Assembly (NCBI RefSeq): GCF_028553725.1
Contig: NZ_CP067124.1
Span: 2,986,001-3,050,000, forward strand
Direction of reading: 5' to 3'
DNA length: 64,000 nt
Origin: Paracoccus alcaliphilus
GTDB taxonomy: Bacteria > Pseudomonadota > Alphaproteobacteria > Rhodobacterales > Rhodobacteraceae
The position numbers and the translations under genes were made by a program. Numbering within the stretch: position 1 is the stretch's first letter; every line of letters starts with the position of its first letter. Shown here in pieces: positions 51,935-62,786 of this stretch. The notes below the pieces were generated by a model. That model saw only the letters and a program-made list of their open reading frames with translations, had not been told where the DNA came from and did not search any database.

Positions 51935-52951
51935 ATGATGACAACGATCAGCATGTTGGCGATCGACTTGGCGAAGGGCAGTTTCCAGGTCTGCGCGATC
52001 GGGCTGGACGGGGCGGTTCTATATAACCGTGTGCTGTCGCGGACCCGTCTGACGAATCTCCTTGCCGAACAGTCGGCCTGCGTGGTGGCGATGGAGGCCT
52101 GCGCCACGTCGCATTACTGGGGCCGGGTGGCGCAGTCCCACGGTCACGAGGTGCGTCTGGTGCCAGCGGTGTATGTGAAACCGTTCGTGAAACGACAGAA
52201 AAACGACAAGGCGGATGCCGAAGCCATCGCCGAGGCCGCGTCGCGCCCGACCATGCGGTTCGTGGCCGTGAAGAGTGCCGAGACGCAGGGCCGCGCAGTG
52301 GCGTTTCGGACGCATCAATGTCTGGTGCGGCAGCGCACGCAGCTCATCAACGCCCTCCGCGGACATCTGGCCGAGTTCGGGCTGGTGGCGCCGAAGGGGC
52401 CCGCGAGCCTGAAGGTTCTGGAGAATGCACTGGCAGATCCGGCCAGCGATGTGCCAGGCCATGTTCGGGAGATGGGCGCGATCTACGTCGAGCAGATCGC
52501 GAGGTTGACAGAGGTGATCGGACGACTGGCGGAAGAACTCGAGGCCGCATCAAGGACAGATACGCAACTTCGTCGGCTGTGCACCATCCCCGGGATCGGC
52601 CCGGTCACCGCCGGAGCTGTTGCGGCATTCGCACCGGATCTTGCCACGTTCGACAGTGGGCGCAATTTTGCCGCTTGGCTCGGCCTGGTGCCGAAACAGA
52701 GGTCGACGGGTGGAAAAACCAGACTGGGTTCGGTCAGCAAAATGGGGCAGACCGATATCCGCCGCCTGCTGATCGTCGGTGCCATGAGTGTGATCCGCTG
52801 GGTTGTCCGCAAGGGGGGCAGCGCGAACCGTTGGCTGGCCGCGCTGGTGATGCGCAAACCGAAGATGGTCGCGGCCGTTGCGCTGGCGAACAAGATGGCC
52901 CGGATGATCTGGGCGCTGACGACAAAAGAACAGGATTACAGAATGGCGTGA
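51935..52951 (+). CDS. IS110-family (IS1111 group) DEDD transposase
   Basis: RNA-guided recombinase family. Starting at MMTTISMLAIDLAKGSFQV (RBS GGAGG) gives 338 residues. The RuvC-like DEDD residues are in AIDLAKG, AMEACATSHYW and KNDKADAEAIAEA. The C-terminal Transposase_20 domain has IPGIGPVTAGAVAAF and the catalytic Ser region LVPKQRSTGGKTRLGSVSKMGQTDIRRLLI. No frameshift, so it is probably functional. Confidence 0.92.
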   Translation: MMTTISMLAIDLAKGSFQVCAIGLDGAVLYNRVLSRTRLTNLLAEQSACVVAMEACATSHYWGRVAQSHGHEVRLVPAVYVKPFVKRQKNDKADAEAIAEAASRPTMRFVAVKSAETQGRAVAFRTHQCLVRQRTQLINALRGHLAEFGLVAPKGPASLKVLENALADPASDVPGHVREMGAIYVEQIARLTEVIGRLAEELEAASRTDTQLRRLCTIPGIGPVTAGAVAAFAPDLATFDSGRNFAAWLGLVPKQRSTGGKTRLGSVSKMGQTDIRRLLIVGAMSVIRWVVRKGGSANRWLAALVMRKPKMVAAVALANKMARMIWALTTKEQDYRMA

Positions 52952-53216
52952 CCCGAGCCCGGAAAGGGGCGACGGCACGGCATGGCCGAAAGGCCGGGGT
53001 GAGCGATCGACGAGGAGTAGGCGACACGGACTTCGAAGTTCAAGGCAGGAAGATTCAGTCCCGGGGCTCGAGCGCATGCAGCTCTCTGAACCGATGTGAA
53101 CCCAGCCTTCCGAACAGCATACCGGCCCGTGGCGTCGTGGAAGGCCACGCTGAGAGGCCTGACACACGTCCGATCGAAGACCCCGCCGACAAACCGAAGA
53201 TTTAGCTTGCCAAACC
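52952..53216 (+). ncRNA. Candidate bridge (seek) RNA region of the IS1111-type element
   Basis: Between the transposase stop and the right repeat lie about 265 bases without a supported gene. IS1111-group elements carry their guide RNA downstream of the transposase. Hairpin-forming segments are visible (for example GGCATGGCCGAAAGGCCGG near 52980). The segment TCTGAACCGATGTG (53085-53098) matches 12 of 14 bases of the sequence just outside the left repeat (51850-51863), and ACACACGTCCG (53162-53172) closely resembles ACACACGCTCCG across the right junction. Expression and folding are untested. Confidence 0.5.
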
Positions 53217-53230
53217 GGGGGTATCCACAC

Positions 53231-53731
53231 ACGCTCCGGGTTTGCCGGGGGCTGCTTTTGGTTAGTTGCACGGCCCTGGGTTCAGTTTCCAGAGCGGCGT
53301 AGGAATTGGCCTCGGCTTCGGCTGGTGGGATATTCCCAATCGCCTCGAGCAGGCGGCGGTTGTTGAACCAGTCCACCCATTCGAGGGTCGCGTATCCCAC
53401 GGCCTTGAACGGCCCGTTGATCGTCTCCGCCAACGCTGCCCACCGAGGGTTCGATCCCGCCAGGCGCTCAGTGTCCCGAATGGACAGGTATTGCGAGCCC
53501 CTGTCGGAATAGTGGACCAGCGCCATGCCCTTTTCGGGACGGCGATCAAGCACCGCCTGCTCCAGAGCATCCGGGACGAAGCCCGCATGCGCCGAGGTGC
53601 TGACACGCCAGGCGACGATCTTGCAGGCACAGGCCTCGATGATCGGGCCATGGGAACGCCACTGGTCCGAGAGACCATGGCGAGGGGCGACAATGGACGA
53701 AGCCCCTCCATGTGACGACACAGGTGAAATC
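53231..53731 (-). pseudogene. IS3-family orfB transposase, 3' part (split by IS5-type element)
   Basis: Minus-strand frame reads WRVSTSAHAGFVPDALEQAV, MALVHYSDRGSQYLSIRDTERLA and YATLEWVDWFNNRRLLEAIGNIPPAEAEANSYAALE, the C-terminal half of an IS3-family DDE integrase. About 12 residues expected after ERLA and another dozen after FKA are missing, so it is internally deleted and non-functional. It joins the part at 54795-55225 if the IS5-type element is removed. Its end, CCGGGTTTGCCGG near 53237, is the IS3 terminal repeat, cut short by the IS1111-type element. Confidence 0.85.
53723..53731. repeat. 9-bp target duplication, left copy
   Basis: GGTGAAATC abuts the left inverted repeat of the IS903-like element; the identical sequence at 54786-54794 abuts the right repeat. 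Confidence 0.92.
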
Positions 53732-54785
53732 GGCGTTGTTGCAGAACTCCGTTTTCTGAGGGATTCACACTGCGAATCCAGTGGGCTAAGGGGCGAGTAT
53801 GAGCAAGCCTGAGCCGACCCGCTACCGCACGATGAACTGGAAGTCCTACAACGATGCCTTGAAGCGGCGCGGGTCCCTTCTGATCTGGCTGGACAAGGAC
53901 ATGGTTTGGCGCGCACCCAAATCCGGATGCAATGGTCGGCCGCCGGTCTTCTCTGATGCCGCGATCCAGTTCTGCTTGATGGTGAAGGTTCTGTTCGGCC
54001 TGCCTCTGCGGCAAACGACAGGGATGGTGGCGAGCATCCTTTCGATGGCCGGGCTCGACTGGCGGGTGCCCGATTTCTCGACCCTGAGCCGCAGGCAGAA
54101 GCGCATCACGGTTCAGATCACGAGCCGCCGTGCGCCGGGGCCGCTGAACCTGCTGGTGGACAGCACCGGGATCAAGTTTCTTGGTGATGGGGAATGGCTT
54201 GCCCGCAAGCATGGCCCGCATCGCCGACGCCAATATCGTAAGGTTCATCTGGCGATGGACACGGCTACAGGTGACATCCGCGCCGTCGAATTCACCTCAA
54301 GCCGTGAAGGCGACAGCCCTGTTCTGCCCGACCTGCTCAACCAGATCCCAGAGGATGAACAGATCGGCACCGTCACCGGCGACGGTGCCTTTGACACCCG
54401 ACGCTGCCACACCGCGATCCTGGATCGAGGCGGCACCGCTATCATCCCGATCCGGAGGAATGGCCGTCTCTGGAAGGAGGATTGCCCCGCAGCCAGGGCG
54501 CGCAACGAGATCCTCCGGGCAACCCAGCGCTTGGGCAGGGCCATATGGAAGCGCTGGTCAGGTTATCACGTCCGAAGCAGGATCGAGGCAAGGATGCGCT
54601 GCCTCAAGGCCTTCGGTGAACGCATCTCATCACGAGACCCGGACCGCCAGACCGCCGAAATCCATATCCGCATCGCCCTCATGAACCGCTTCAATGCCCT
54701 CGGATCCGCCGAGATCAAACGCGTGGCATGAACTCAACGCGGAAAGGGAAAACTGCGCTCACACACTGACTTCTGCAACAACGCC
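53732..54785 (+). mobile_element. Complete IS903-like element (IS5 family)
   Basis: 1054 bp bounded by 18-bp inverted repeats: GGCGTTGTTGCAGAACTC (53732-53749) and, on the other strand, GGCGTTGTTGCAGAAGTC (54768-54785), one mismatch. A perfect 9-bp target duplication GGTGAAATC flanks it. Length, ends and duplication size are those of the IS903 subgroup of IS5. It carries one intact transposase gene and interrupts an IS3-family orfB in its catalytic domain, so it arrived later than that IS3 element. Confidence 0.93.
53799..54731 (+). CDS. IS5-family (IS903 group) transposase
   Basis: 310-residue DDE transposase. The first Asp is in LLVDSTGIKFLGDGEW, the second in VTGDGAFDTRRC, and the E region has the perfect IS4/IS5 superfamily signature Y-x2-R-x3-E-x6-K in YHVRSRIEARMRCLK. 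The reading frame is intact, so the element may be active. Confidence 0.93.
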   Translation: MSKPEPTRYRTMNWKSYNDALKRRGSLLIWLDKDMVWRAPKSGCNGRPPVFSDAAIQFCLMVKVLFGLPLRQTTGMVASILSMAGLDWRVPDFSTLSRRQKRITVQITSRRAPGPLNLLVDSTGIKFLGDGEWLARKHGPHRRRQYRKVHLAMDTATGDIRAVEFTSSREGDSPVLPDLLNQIPEDEQIGTVTGDGAFDTRRCHTAILDRGGTAIIPIRRNGRLWKEDCPAARARNEILRATQRLGRAIWKRWSGYHVRSRIEARMRCLKAFGERISSRDPDRQTAEIHIRIALMNRFNALGSAEIKRVA

Positions 54786-54794
54786 GGTGAAATC
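54786..54794. repeat. 9-bp target duplication, right copy
   Basis: GGTGAAATC, identical to 53723-53731, directly after the right inverted repeat of the IS903-like element. Confidence 0.92.
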
Positions 54795-55225
54795 GCTGAC
54801 CCAGAGCATGTTGGGCGCAGGAACGCCGAACGCGCGGTTCACCTTGTCCAACGGGCACGGGGCCTTCGTGTCCGGGATCGTCTTCCGGTGCGGCTTGTCG
54901 CGGATGGTGCCCTGAATGGCCATGTCCTTCATGAGCCTTGCCACTATGCGAGCCATGCGACATCGAACCCTTCCCGGACGAACTGCCGCCAGACCTTGCG
55001 AACGCCGCAGACCCGCCAGTTTTCTTCGAAAACACGCCGGATCTCGGGCCGCAGGGCTTCATCGTGGCGGGCGCGGTCCGACAGGCGAGCCGGATCAGCC
55101 CGCTTTCCATGCGCGAATGCCTCGCGTTCTGCCCGAAACGGCATGAATTCGACAAAGAGCAACGCGTCGAGTCCACCTTCTTGGCTCTGAAGAGAAAAAC
55201 CGTACCAGTGAGAGTGGCCTTAACA
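54795..55225 (-). pseudogene. IS3-family orfB transposase, 5' part
   Basis: Minus-strand pieces read RADPARLSDRARHDEALRPEIRRVFEENWRV, RKVWRQFVREGFDVA, then in a shifted frame ARIVARLMKDMAIQGTIR and APNMLWVSDFT, where the IS903-like insertion falls. These are the N-terminal and first catalytic (Asp) parts of an IS3-family orfB. The N-terminus is incomplete and there is at least one frameshift near 54950. No convincing orfA precedes it; 55226-55340 holds nothing recognisable. Confidence 0.82.
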
Positions 55226-55339
55226 CAGCTCGGTATTCAGCATCGCGGTCATGTGCCATTGTCGGCCACGCCAGTGATCCCGACAGTCGTGTCGGGCTGC
55301 ACTCATGCTGCAAGCCATGCACCCACGCCTCTGCCCTGT

Positions 55340-55374
55340 GAAAACGACGAAGGCCGGCATTCCTGCCGGCCTTC
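55340..55374 (-). terminator. Intrinsic terminator after grxD
   Basis: GAAGGCCGGCA and TGCCGGCCTTC (55349-55374) form a perfect 11-bp stem with a 4-base loop; on the minus strand it is followed by GTCGTTTTC. Confidence 0.85.
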
Positions 55375-55396
55375 ATACCGTTCGCCAGCCGCCGGT

Positions 55397-55759
55397 TCAG
55401 GCGTTGGCTTCGCGGATCTTGTTGGCGGCATCCTTGTCGTATCCGACGCTTTTCTGGTCGAACAGCTGGTCCAGCTCTCCCGAGAGGGTCATCTCGGTGA
55501 TGATGTCGCAGCCGCCGACGAATTCGCCCTTGACGTAAAGCTGCGGGATGGTCGGCCAGTCCGAAAATTCCTTGACCCCCTGACGGACATCCTGATCGGC
55601 CAGCACGTTCACGTCGTGATATTCGACACCCATGTAGTTCAGCACCCCGGCCACGCGGCTGGAGAATCCGCATTGCGGCATTTCCTTGGTGCCTTTCATG
55701 AACAGCACCACATCATCGGCATCGATGATATCCTGAATCCGGGTTTTCACATCGCTCAT
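55397..55759 (-). CDS. grxD: Monothiol glutaredoxin (Grx4/Grx5 type)
   Basis: 120-residue CGFS-type glutaredoxin that carries [2Fe-2S] clusters with glutathione. The motif is [47 protein letters not shown] is the glutathione-binding half. It follows a BolA-family gene by about 60 bases; Grx4 and BolA form a known Fe-S complex, so co-function is expected. Confidence 0.93.
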   Translation of the reverse strand: MSDVKTRIQDIIDADDVVLFMKGTKEMPQCGFSSRVAGVLNYMGVEYHDVNVLADQDVRQGVKEFSDWPTIPQLYVKGEFVGGCDIITEMTLSGELDQLFDQKSVGYDKDAANKIREANA

Positions 55760-55818
55760 CTTCTGATCCTTCTGGTCCGGGCCCGCCCTGCGCGCCGGTC
55801 ATCGTTTCGCCGCCCGCT

Positions 55819-56061
55819 CTAGTCCGGGGCCTTGGTCGTCAGCGCAAGGGCATGCAATTCCCCCGCCGGGCCGTCCATCCGGCCCTGCAGCGCGGCATAG
55901 ACGGCACGCTGCTGCTGGACCCGGTTCAGGCCGCGAAAGCTTTCGTCGATCACCTCGGCCGCGAAATGGTTGCCGTCCCCGGCAAGGTCGGTAATCGTGA
56001 TCTGCGCGTCGGGAAACGTGGCGCGGATCAGTGCTTCGATGTCATGGGCTTCCATCGCCAT
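55819..56061 (-). CDS. BolA family protein (IbaG-like)
   Basis: 80 residues: HDIEALIRATFPDAQITITDLAGDGNHFAAEVIDESFRGLNRVQQQRAVYAAL. The conserved His in DGNHF coordinates a [2Fe-2S] cluster shared with monothiol glutaredoxins, encoded just downstream. The short form and loop resemble IbaG/BolA2 rather than BolA1. The start could be the first or third codon (both Met). Confidence 0.9.
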   Translation of the reverse strand: MAMEAHDIEALIRATFPDAQITITDLAGDGNHFAAEVIDESFRGLNRVQQQRAVYAALQGRMDGPAGELHALALTTKAPD

Positions 56062-56153
56062 GGCAATAGTCCTTTCACAGTTGCCTCAAGATGTAGGTCA
56101 TGGGGCAATGTCCCGCAAGCCCATCTGCCGCCTGTCGCCCGACGGAACCCCAT

Positions 56154-56182
56154 GAAAAAGGGCGCCCCGATGGCGCCCCTTC
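56154..56182 (-). terminator. Intrinsic terminator after glnA
   Basis: On the minus strand AAGGGGCGCC and GGCGCCCTT pair with one bulge around a short loop and are followed by TTTTT. It lies 20 bases beyond the glnA stop. Confidence 0.85.
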
Positions 56183-56200
56183 CCGATATTTCCGCCGTGA

Positions 56201-57607
56201 TCAGACCGAATAATACATCTGGTATTCGACCGGGTGCGGCGTGTGTTCATAGGCATAGACCTCTTCCCACTTCAGCGCGATATAGGCCTCCAGCTGATCG
56301 CGGGTGAAAACATCGCCTGCCAGCAGGAAGTCCATGTCCTTCTCCAGCTCTTCCAGCGCCTCGCGCAGAGAGCCACAGACGGTCGGGATCTCGGCCAGTT
56401 CCTCGGGCGGCAGATCATAGAGATCCTTGTCCGAGGCGGGGCCGGGATCGATCTTGCCCCGGATCCCGTCCAGCCCGGCCATCAGCAGCGCGGCAAAGCA
56501 CAGATAGGGATTCGCCGAGGGATCGGGGAAACGCGCCTCGACCCGTTTGGCCTTGGGCGATTCGGTCCACGGGATGCGCACGCAGCCCGAGCGGTTGCGC
56601 GCGGAATAGGCGCGCAGCACCGGCGCCTCGAAGCCCGGGATCAGCCGCTTGTAGCTGTTGGTCGAGGGGTTGGTCAGCGCGTTCAGCGCCTTGGCATGTT
56701 TCAGGATGCCGCCGATGAAATACAGCGCCTCTTGCGACAGATCGGCATATTTATCGCCAGAGAACAGCGGCTTGCCGTCCTTCCAGATCGACATGTTGAC
56801 ATGCATCCCCGACCCGTTGTCGCCCTTCATGGGCTTGGGCATGAAGGTCACCGACTTGCCATAGGCATGGGCGACGTTGTGGATGACATATTTGTATTTC
56901 TGGATGTTGTCGGCCTGTTCGGTCAGCGAACCGAAGATCAGCCCCAGCTCGTGTTGGGCGCTGGCGACCTCGTGGTGGTGCTTGTCCACCTTCATGCCCA
57001 TGCGCTTCATGGTGGACAGCATCTCGCCGCGGATATCCTGCGCCGCGTCGATCGGGTTCACCGGGAAATAGCCGCCCTTGTGACCGGCGCGGTGGCCCTG
57101 GTTGCCCATCTCGTATTCCGTGTCGGTGTTCCATGCCGCATCGACCGAATCGATCTGGAAGGAAACCTTCTGCGGCGTCACCGAATAACGCACATCGTCA
57201 AAGATGAAGAACTCGGCCTCGGGACCGAAATAGGCCGCATCGCCGATGCCGCTGGATTTCAGATAGGCCTCGGCCTTCAGCGCGGTGCCGCGCGGGTCGC
57301 GGGAATAGGGCTCTCCGGTGTCGGGTTCGGCCACGTCGCAATGCACGCACAGCGTCTTTTCCGCATAGAACGGATCGATATAGGCCGAAGCCGGGTCCAG
57401 CATCAGCTTCATGTCGGACTGGTCGATGGATTTCCAGCCCGCGATCGAGCTGCCGTCGAACATGAAGCCTTCCTCGAACAGGTCCTCATCGACCAGATCG
57501 ACATCCAGCGTCACATGCTGCAGCTTGCCCTTGGGGTCGGTAAAGCGGACATCGACATAGGCGACCTCCTCATCCTTGATCAGCTGCAATACTTCCTTGA
57601 TATCCAT
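56201..57607 (-). CDS. glnA: Glutamine synthetase type I
   Basis: Assimilates ammonia into glutamine. The 468 residues match GSI-beta. Signatures: the start [66 protein letters not shown] and [17 protein letters not shown]. The adenylylation Tyr is in [14 protein letters not shown], so AMP-type control by GlnE is expected. The gene follows glnB by about 80 bases; a glnBA operon is classical in alphaproteobacteria. Confidence 0.96.
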   Translation of the reverse strand: MDIKEVLQLIKDEEVAYVDVRFTDPKGKLQHVTLDVDLVDEDLFEEGFMFDGSSIAGWKSIDQSDMKLMLDPASAYIDPFYAEKTLCVHCDVAEPDTGEPYSRDPRGTALKAEAYLKSSGIGDAAYFGPEAEFFIFDDVRYSVTPQKVSFQIDSVDAAWNTDTEYEMGNQGHRAGHKGGYFPVNPIDAAQDIRGEMLSTMKRMGMKVDKHHHEVASAQHELGLIFGSLTEQADNIQKYKYVIHNVAHAYGKSVTFMPKPMKGDNGSGMHVNMSIWKDGKPLFSGDKYADLSQEALYFIGGILKHAKALNALTNPSTNSYKRLIPGFEAPVLRAYSARNRSGCVRIPWTESPKAKRVEARFPDPSANPYLCFAALLMAGLDGIRGKIDPGPASDKDLYDLPPEELAEIPTVCGSLREALEELEKDMDFLLAGDVFTRDQLEAYIALKWEEVYAYEHTPHPVEYQMYYSV

Positions 57608-57686
57608 CTCTTCCCTTTCCTGATCTCAATGGCCCGGTGTCGCAGATGGATGTGTCCGGGCCCGGAAATTCTTCAATGCTGGCGGC

Positions 57687-59899
<2,213 letters not shown>

Positions 59900-60780
59900 G
59901 GCGCGGCATGGTTGAGCCGGATCATCCGGACTTGTCGATCACTTGGCAGTGCAAGCTGCTGTCGATCTCGCGCCCGTCCTTCCATTACGCAGCAAAGGGC
60001 GAGAGCGCGCAGAACCTCGCCCTCATGCGGCTGATCGATGAACAGTTCCTGGAAACGCCCTTCTTCGGTGTCCGACAGATGACCTGGCATTTGCGCAACG
60101 ATGGCCATCAGGTGAACGTGAAGCGCATCCGCCGGCTGATGCGGCGCGGGTTTCTCTACCTGGTTGTCATTATGGATTGGCACACCCGCAAGGTCCCGGC
60201 CTGGCGCATCTCGAACATCGCGCCACGCTCCGCCACCGGTCCGAGGACCATGGCGAGGAAGGCCGATTTCTGCGTCGAGGCGCTGAACGAGGCGGTCTTC
60301 GTCCCGGATGCTCTGGAGCAGGCGGTGCATGATCGCCGTCCCGAAAAGGGCATGGCGCTGGTCCACCATAGCGACAGGGGCACAATACCTGTCCATTCGG
60401 GACACTGAGCGCTTGGCGGAAGCCGGGATCGAACCCTCGGTGGGCAGCGTCGGCGACAGCGACGACCACGCTTTGATGGAGACAATCGACGGGTTATGCA
60501 AGGCCGAGGTCATACGCCGTCGCGGATCTTGGCGCAGCTTCGAGGCCGTGGAATACGCGACCCTCGACTGGGTGGACTGGTTCAACGACCGCCGCCTGCT
60601 CGAGGCGATCGGGAATATCCAGCCAGCCGAAGCCGAGGCCAATTCCTACGCCGCTCTGGAAACTGAACCCATAGCCGCGCGACTAACCAAAAGCAGCCCC
60701 CCGGCAAACCCGGAGCAGGGCACTACCCCCGTCTGAATCTACTCGCGGTTACCACAAACCTTAGCACACGCGCCCCGGAG

Positions 60781-61149
60781 TTGATGATGTCTCATGGAAT
60801 AGCCACCCTGACAGTCGCAGAAATGTTGATCCTGGTCGGCGATAATCCAACGCGCATCCGGTCAGAAGCGGCATTTGCAAAGCTTTGCGGCGTTTGCCCC
60901 ATTCCAGCATCCAGTGGCCGGACCCATCGCTTCCGACTGAACCGAGGCGGCAACCGGCAAGCGAATGCCGCGCTCTACCGTGTGGCCATCGTCAGGATGC
61001 GAAGTCATGAGCCGACACTGGCATATGTGAAGAAGCGCACGCAGGACGGGAAGAGCAAAAGCGAAATCATACGCTGCCTGAAACGCTATATCGTCCGTGA
61101 AATCTACAGCCAGCTATGCTTGCCGAAAACCGCCATAAACGCCACTTGA
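60781..61149 (+). pseudogene. IS110-family transposase fragment, C-terminal part
   Basis: 122 residues corresponding to the Transposase_20 end: EMLILVGDNPTRIRSEAAFAKLCGVCPIPASSGRTHRFRLNRGGNRQANAALYRVAIVRMR, with the catalytic-Ser region PASSGRT. KSEIIRCLKRYIVREIY is the usual C-terminus. The N-terminal DEDD domain is absent. It differs in sequence from the intact IS1111-type element at 51.9 kb and belongs to another IS110 subgroup. Confidence 0.82.
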
Positions 61150-61151
61150 CG

Positions 61152-61392
61152 GATATAGGAGCTTCAACGCCTTGGCCGAGACGATCAATGGCCTCTTCAA
61201 GGCTGAGGTTATCCACCGTCGCGGCCCGTGGCGCAGCTTCGAGGCTGTCGAATATGCCACGCTGGAATGGGTCGACTGGTTCAACAACCGCCGTCTGCTC
61301 GAACCGATCGGGAACATCCCGCCTTCGGAAGCAGAGGCCAACTTCTACGCCGCTCTGGAAACTGAAGGCATGGTCGCGTAACTAATCGAAAT
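61152..61392 (+). pseudogene. IS3-family orfB fragment, C-terminal end
   Basis: Reads ALAETINGLFKAEVIHRRGPWRSFEAVEYATLEWVDWFNNRRLLEPIGNIPPSEAEANFYAALE and a stop at 61381. It is the best-preserved copy of the C-terminal orfB segment also seen at 53.3 and 60.5 kb. Its N-terminal part is replaced by the IS110 fragment. Confidence 0.85.
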
Positions 61393-61420
61393 CAGCCTCC
61401 GGCAAACCCGGCGCGGTTCA
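61393..61420 (+). repeat. IS3 right terminal inverted repeat
   Basis: The fragment ends with ATCAGCCTCCGG then CAAACCCGGCGCGGTTCA, whose reverse complement begins TGAACCGCGCCGGG. IS3-family ends start with TG/CA. An inverted near-copy lies at 62915-62942 with two mismatches. Confidence 0.8.
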
Positions 61421-61449
61421 TTATCTTGCCATGAACAACAGGAATTGCC

Positions 61450-62253
61450 GTGCTCGCCTCCATCAACCCTACCGACCCCGTCGCCCCTTGGCAGGGCGGT
61501 AAACGCAATCTCGCGCGCCGGATCTGCGCTATCATCGACACCACGCCCTGTAAGACCTATGCTGAGCCTTTCGTCGGCATGAGTGGGATCTTCCTGCGCC
61601 GCTCGGCCAGGCCGAAGGCCGAGGTCATCAATGACCGGGGCCGAGACATCGCTAATCTGTTCCGAATCCTTCAGCGGCACTATCCGCAGTTTCTGGACAC
61701 GCTCCGATTCCAACTGACAACGCGGGCAGAATTCGATCGGCTGGTGAAAACCGATCCCGACACGCTGACCGACCTCGAGCGCGCAGGGCGTTTTCTATAC
61801 CTTCAGCGCACGGCATTCGGTGGTAAGGTTTCCGGACGCAACTTCGGCGTGTCGAAGGACCGCCCCGGTCGGTTCAATCTGACCACGCTACAACCGATGT
61901 TGGAGGACCTGCACAGCCGCCTTGCTGGCGTCGTGATCGAGTGTCTGGATTGGTCGGAGTTCATCCCGCGTTACGACGGCGCCGAGACGCTGTTCTATTT
62001 CGATCCGCCCTACTGGGGCTGCGAGGACGATTACGGTAAAGCCATGTTCGAGCGGGCCGATTTCCGGTGCATGGCCGACCAACTAGCGAGGATCAAGGGC
62101 CGGTTCATCCTATCACTGAACGACGTACCCGAAGTGCGCGAAATCTTCGCGGGCTTTCGAATCGAAGAGGTCCGCGCCACCTATTCAATCAGTAGTAGGC
62201 GCAATGACGGCGTCGGGGCGCGGGCGGAGCTTCTGATCTCAAACATGGTCTAG
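61450..62253 (+). CDS. D12-class DNA adenine N6-methyltransferase
   Basis: 267 residues of the Dam-like D12 class. The SAM-binding motif is PWQGGKRNLARRI (about 12-24) and the catalytic motif is DPPYWGCEDDYG (about 182-193). TYAEPFVGMSGIFLRR is also typical. Base composition is less GC-rich than the housekeeping genes. No restriction endonuclease is adjacent, so it is probably an orphan, phage- or island-borne methylase. It lies between an IS3 end and a tRNA gene. The recognition site is unknown. Confidence 0.88.
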   Translation: MLASINPTDPVAPWQGGKRNLARRICAIIDTTPCKTYAEPFVGMSGIFLRRSARPKAEVINDRGRDIANLFRILQRHYPQFLDTLRFQLTTRAEFDRLVKTDPDTLTDLERAGRFLYLQRTAFGGKVSGRNFGVSKDRPGRFNLTTLQPMLEDLHSRLAGVVIECLDWSEFIPRYDGAETLFYFDPPYWGCEDDYGKAMFERADFRCMADQLARIKGRFILSLNDVPEVREIFAGFRIEEVRATYSISSRRNDGVGARAELLISNMV

Positions 62254-62786
62254 GGCCGAAAATCGCTTGAAGGTTCGGTGCCAGTGTTCAGCGAACCTGT
62301 CATCCGGCATGCCATTGTAAAACAAACATAATACTGAACATTCAAGCGACCGATTAAACTTTCGGCCTGATTTGAAGGTTCGGATCATGGAAAGCCGCGT
62401 CCGAAATCACCGGAAATCTGCCCCAAACCCCTTATTTCGTGGGCTGTGGGCCACTGTAACCATTTCAGGCACGGCCTCAATCGCAGTCCTTCCACAGGCC
62501 GTTTAAGGTCCCTTTCAAGGGCTAACTGCATGACATACCGCCAGCGCCGTCTCATCGCCCCAGCTGGCCTTACAGGCCTTGTTTTACTGGGCCTTCGCGG
62601 TTCTTCGCAGGTCTTCGGGTCTCTTCGCACATCCCTGCAGATATTGGTGTCACTCAACACCGCCGGCATTCAGCGTTGGGAGAGGGACATCGCTTGCCCT
62701 GTGAACGCCAAGCAGCCTGAACGAGCACATTGTAGCCTCGCAAGTACGTGACAGGCTATAATAAAGCACACATAAGTGATTGAACT
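62254..62786. other. Non-coding stretch between the methyltransferase and tRNA-Gly
   Basis: About 530 bases of lower GC content with no supported gene. It contains repeated GAAGGTTCGG motifs (62269 and 62376), four TTCG-initiated 10-mers in phase (62594-62633) and an AT-rich block near 62320-62345. It looks like accessory, phage-like DNA debris. Confidence 0.5.
62594..62633. repeat. Four tandem 10-base units beginning TTCG
   Basis: TTCGCGGTTC, TTCGCAGGTC, TTCGGGTCTC and TTCGCACATC follow each other without gaps. The copies are degenerate apart from TTCG and the final C. Confidence 0.5.

Larger units (their letters stand above)
51864..53228 (+). mobile_element. Apparently complete IS1111-type (IS110 family) insertion sequence
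   Basis: Bounded by subterminal inverted repeats: GTGGATGCCCCC at 51864-51875 and GGGGGTATCCAC at 53217-53228 (11 of 12 bases complementary). About 1365 bp, the usual size. It holds one intact DEDD transposase gene and a roughly 265-base 3' non-coding part, the layout of the IS1111 group. Members of this group typically carry a few IS bases outside the repeats and make no target duplication, so the exact outer ends are uncertain. It has IS5 debris on the left and an IS3 end on the right. Confidence 0.82.

Noticed and set aside
54786..55340. Complete IS3 element with orfA
   Set aside because: Only a frameshifted orfB N-terminal part is visible; no orfA or left terminal repeat was found before grxD.
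61450..62253. Restriction-modification system
   Set aside because: Only a methyltransferase is present; no endonuclease or specificity gene adjoins it.
62594..62633. CRISPR-like repeat array
   Set aside because: Units are only 10 bases with no spacers and no cas genes are nearby.
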